Shown here piece after piece: positions 61,641 through 64,000 of a stretch of 64,000 nucleotides of DNA (position 1 is its first letter; every line of letters begins with the position of its first letter). This DNA comes from Phymatolithon calcareum. Taxonomy: Eukaryota > Rhodophyta > Florideophyceae > Hapalidiales. Under the pieces are notes generated by a model. That model ran no database searches, was not told where the DNA came from, and saw only the letters and a list, made by a program, of their open reading frames with translations. The DNA is taken from NCBI GenBank assembly GCA_977006965.1, contig OZ345364.1, positions 1,364,001 through 1,428,000 on the forward strand. Reading direction: 5' to 3'. The position numbers and the translations under genes are program-made.

Positions 61641-63860
61641 ATGCTGAACTCAAATGTGTACTTGTGTCTTTTAATGTGCACTCTCTTCCCATGCCTTGCA
61701 TTTGCTCAATCGCAATCAAAAGCAAATTGGTGTCGACATGTTTCAATTCTCTCCCGTTCCTCCAAGAACGACACCAAAACAACCGAATGCTATATCCCTA
61801 TTCGACGCGCAGGGAGAATACCCGTAACACTCCGCAATGCGATCGAAAAAGAATGGCAGTGGGTGCTGGATCGACCGGAGACAGTCAATGGCCAAGTTTT
61901 GGTCATTGACGACAAGACTGTGAAGTTGCTTTCCCAAAAAAATTGCCTTGACGCGGGGAGCGTTACCAGTTACCCCGTGGCCTATTTGTACGACACCATT
62001 GGAAACAAATCGGTTCCCGTTGCATTGGCAGGTGATTTTCAAGCCTCTCCTTCGCGAAGAGGTGATATCTATCGGAGCTGCGTCGAGAATCCAACTATGT
62101 GGCGCAATTTCACATTCAAGCGATATTTGGGAGACAAAGGTGGCACCTTGGCACAGAAATCTAATCAATTCTTGCAAGTGCATATTGGCGAACACGAAGG
62201 CTGGGGGACAAAACTCATCCCCTTCGACTATTCCTATTCTTCCGCCGACCTCGAAAACACGTTCCAGATTGCAATGAAGGCGGCAAAGGCTGGAAACAAG
62301 GATCCACCAAACCTCTACGAAGATTCAATCAAATCCGGAAAACCTGTGCTACGCAACAAGTATCCATATGAGACTGGGCATACCATGCTCGCAACAAATA
62401 CTACCCCAGGACTCCACCACGGTCTGCATCAGGACACTACAATTGTAGCGTGGAATCGCCTCCTCGAAGCTGTCGCTTCCCTTTCCGGGAGACCTACACC
62501 TCCCGTACTTCTCCCTGAGGCAATCAAGGTGCATGACTTCATGGACTTAACTGTTCTCTCTGTCATATCGATCATTACGTTCAAGATGGCACTGTCCTCG
62601 GCGGCCGCCGCAAGACGCACACATGTTATGCATTGGGAACCTCCACGACACTCGGATAAAATTCAGCACTGGACACTCATCAGAATGGCATCTCAACACT
62701 CCAACATGGCGAGATATAAACCTCCAAGTAGCGCTCAGGATTTTTCGGGACCTTCTGTCGCGTTTCTTGTGGCCATTGTGACTCTAATTCAAGCAGTACT
62801 TCATTTTCGTCAGACAACTTGGCGCTATAATGAGTTCGTGATTGTGCGTCAGGGTGGGTTGATGACGTACGGTCCTTCGAATTCCACGTTTTGGAGCTCC
62901 GACCCAAAGAATGAGTTCGCCGGTGCAATTTTCGTTATTGGGCATTGGGCTGCATTTGAAATTGTCAAGGTCGGTCGCCCGGGCAGATTCGAAGCGCTAG
63001 CCACGATATACGGCCTTCTGCTTCTCGTGATATGTTTCATTCTCTACAGATTTTCAACTCTCAGGGAGCACCAACTTGATAAGCATTTGTTTCGTCTGGT
63101 ATTGACCGCCCTTCGAGCGGTAGTGCAGACCGTCGTCGGTGCCTTTGTCAGACTCATTCCTTCTGAACGTGGATTCAGACGCTTCTCCTCCTACCGCAGC
63201 ACATATCTCAATTTGGCATACGACTTCGCCAAGAAATATGACTTTAAGATAACGCCTGATGAAAGCTTCTCGGCATGGTGGGATGGAGTGCTTATACCCC
63301 CTTCGAGAATTAGGCCTGACCCAGACAGAGCCAATTATGCATGCGAGGGCATTAAGAATAATGATGGCTCTGAATCAAGTGTTCAAAACACCGACCATAT
63401 GAGCGTGATACTGCAAGACAGTACAGACTTTGAAGGGGAAGACGATGTGAAGGTAACTGAGGATGATGTCGAAAAAGCCGCTGCGTTCCTAGCAGCAGAT
63501 CGTCACGGTCGTCTCCATTACGCCCAGGTCATCGCGCTGCTCTCATGTGCTGACCTATTGAATGCGGCAGATATGCTTCGTCGTTTTGGGAAGCGGCCCA
63601 GACCAAGGGAAATCAGAGGCTTTGCGTTGCTATTTTACGTCACGGGAATTTTACTCCCAGAAAAATCCGATGGAAAAAATGCGGTCAAAGGAAACGAGTT
63701 TCGCACTTTCGACGTTGAAAAAGATATGCAGACTTTGCGCGAAGACCACAAGAACTTTGTCATGCTGCTCGCTGCCCCGCCGGGTACATGGCAGCACGAG
63801 AACGAAAATCTATCTCTGGGTGGACAGGGCTTTGGAGTTCTGAAGAAACGCGCGACTTGA
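61641..63860 (+). CDS. Secretory-pathway multi-pass membrane protein, unrecognised
   Basis: The protein has 739 residues from ATG 61641. A longer form from ATG 61518 would add 41 residues before the signal peptide, so the internal Met is preferred. The signal peptide is MLNSNVYLCLLMCTLFPCLAFA, with cleavage expected near residue 22. A polar ectodomain of about 275 residues follows, with several Cys and Asn-x-Ser/Thr sites. Hydrophobic segments lie near 300-320, 372-390, 428-444, 455-472 and 484-505. The rest (about 510-739) is charged and includes an acidic stretch (DFEGEDDVKVTEDDVEKAA). A signal peptide, a large luminal domain, four or five membrane spans and a cytosolic tail suggest a plasma-membrane or endomembrane protein. 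No known transporter or receptor signature is visible. Confidence 0.75.
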   Translation: MLNSNVYLCLLMCTLFPCLAFAQSQSKANWCRHVSILSRSSKNDTKTTECYIPIRRAGRIPVTLRNAIEKEWQWVLDRPETVNGQVLVIDDKTVKLLSQKNCLDAGSVTSYPVAYLYDTIGNKSVPVALAGDFQASPSRRGDIYRSCVENPTMWRNFTFKRYLGDKGGTLAQKSNQFLQVHIGEHEGWGTKLIPFDYSYSSADLENTFQIAMKAAKAGNKDPPNLYEDSIKSGKPVLRNKYPYETGHTMLATNTTPGLHHGLHQDTTIVAWNRLLEAVASLSGRPTPPVLLPEAIKVHDFMDLTVLSVISIITFKMALSSAAAARRTHVMHWEPPRHSDKIQHWTLIRMASQHSNMARYKPPSSAQDFSGPSVAFLVAIVTLIQAVLHFRQTTWRYNEFVIVRQGGLMTYGPSNSTFWSSDPKNEFAGAIFVIGHWAAFEIVKVGRPGRFEALATIYGLLLLVICFILYRFSTLREHQLDKHLFRLVLTALRAVVQTVVGAFVRLIPSERGFRRFSSYRSTYLNLAYDFAKKYDFKITPDESFSAWWDGVLIPPSRIRPDPDRANYACEGIKNNDGSESSVQNTDHMSVILQDSTDFEGEDDVKVTEDDVEKAAAFLAADRHGRLHYAQVIALLSCADLLNAADMLRRFGKRPRPREIRGFALLFYVTGILLPEKSDGKNAVKGNEFRTFDVEKDMQTLREDHKNFVMLLAAPPGTWQHENENLSLGGQGFGVLKKRAT

Positions 63861-64000
63861 CCGGCGCGGGCATGTAGCCCGCTCCGCCACCTGTGACCAT
63901 GACGATTCTACTGACGAATGCGCGCATTTCGGCCGGTTCTGCACATAAAGTGGTAGTCGCGATCGAGAATGTCGCTCTGCCGAATACCAAGACATTAGCG

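Noticed and set aside
63760-63990. - strand frame at the window end
   Set aside because: It is mostly antisense to the gene ending at 63860. A convergent gene entering from the right is possible but cannot be judged.
1-64000. tRNA and rRNA genes
   Set aside because: No cloverleaf-like or rRNA-like sequence was recognised by eye; a dedicated scan would be needed to exclude a tRNA.

Overview
This window looks like a nuclear contig of a compact eukaryotic genome. It carries LTR retrotransposons, hAT transposons, a non-LTR reverse transcriptase, an F-box/WD40 protein, a PAQR receptor-like protein and flotillins with one short GT-AG intron. Nearly all other host genes read as single exons. This fits a florideophyte red alga of the Chondrus type, but that assignment is an inference from gene style, not from a marker gene. 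Roughly half of the window is mobile DNA.

Layout. 1-1.9 kb: decayed Ty3/gypsy pol on the + strand. 1.9-11.1 kb: an older Ty3/gypsy element on the - strand, split by a young, intact Ty1/copia element (3879-9691, identical 450-bp LTRs, TSD CCCAT). 13.2-14.2 kb: a secreted cysteine-rich protein. 15.3-16.8 and 25.3-26.8 kb: two flotillin/SPFH paralogues. Between them lie a TIR-bounded element with four palindromes (17.07-18.93 kb), a 200-bp foldback, an internally deleted hAT (19.96-21.94 kb, TSD GAGCCATG) and a pogo-like remnant (22.4-23.25 kb). 28.1-33 kb: two Gfo/Idh/MocA oxidoreductase paralogues flanking an F-box/WD40 gene, all on the - strand. 33.3-38.7 kb: an intact Ty3/gypsy chromovirus-type element (identical 351-bp LTRs, TSD ATACG). 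41-42.5 kb: a PAQR membrane protein. 45.1-47.3 kb: a nearly complete hAT (TSD CCTATGCT) with one in-frame stop. 50-52 kb: a frameshifted LINE-type reverse transcriptase. 53.4-63.9 kb: three unrecognised single-exon genes, a tyrosine-recombinase pseudogene next to a five-unit 100-bp tandem repeat, and a long perfect-looking hairpin at 60.7-60.9 kb.

The host genes do not form one pathway. Local duplication is the theme (flotillin pair, oxidoreductase pair). The flotillin pair shows long patches of nucleotide identity that suggest gene conversion. The mobile elements span ages from identical-LTR copies to multi-frameshift relics, and two generations of one Ty3 lineage are present.

Limits: everything was read by eye. 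Starts were moved to real ATG codons where an open frame began at GTG or TTG. Distant homologies for the unrecognised genes could not be tested.
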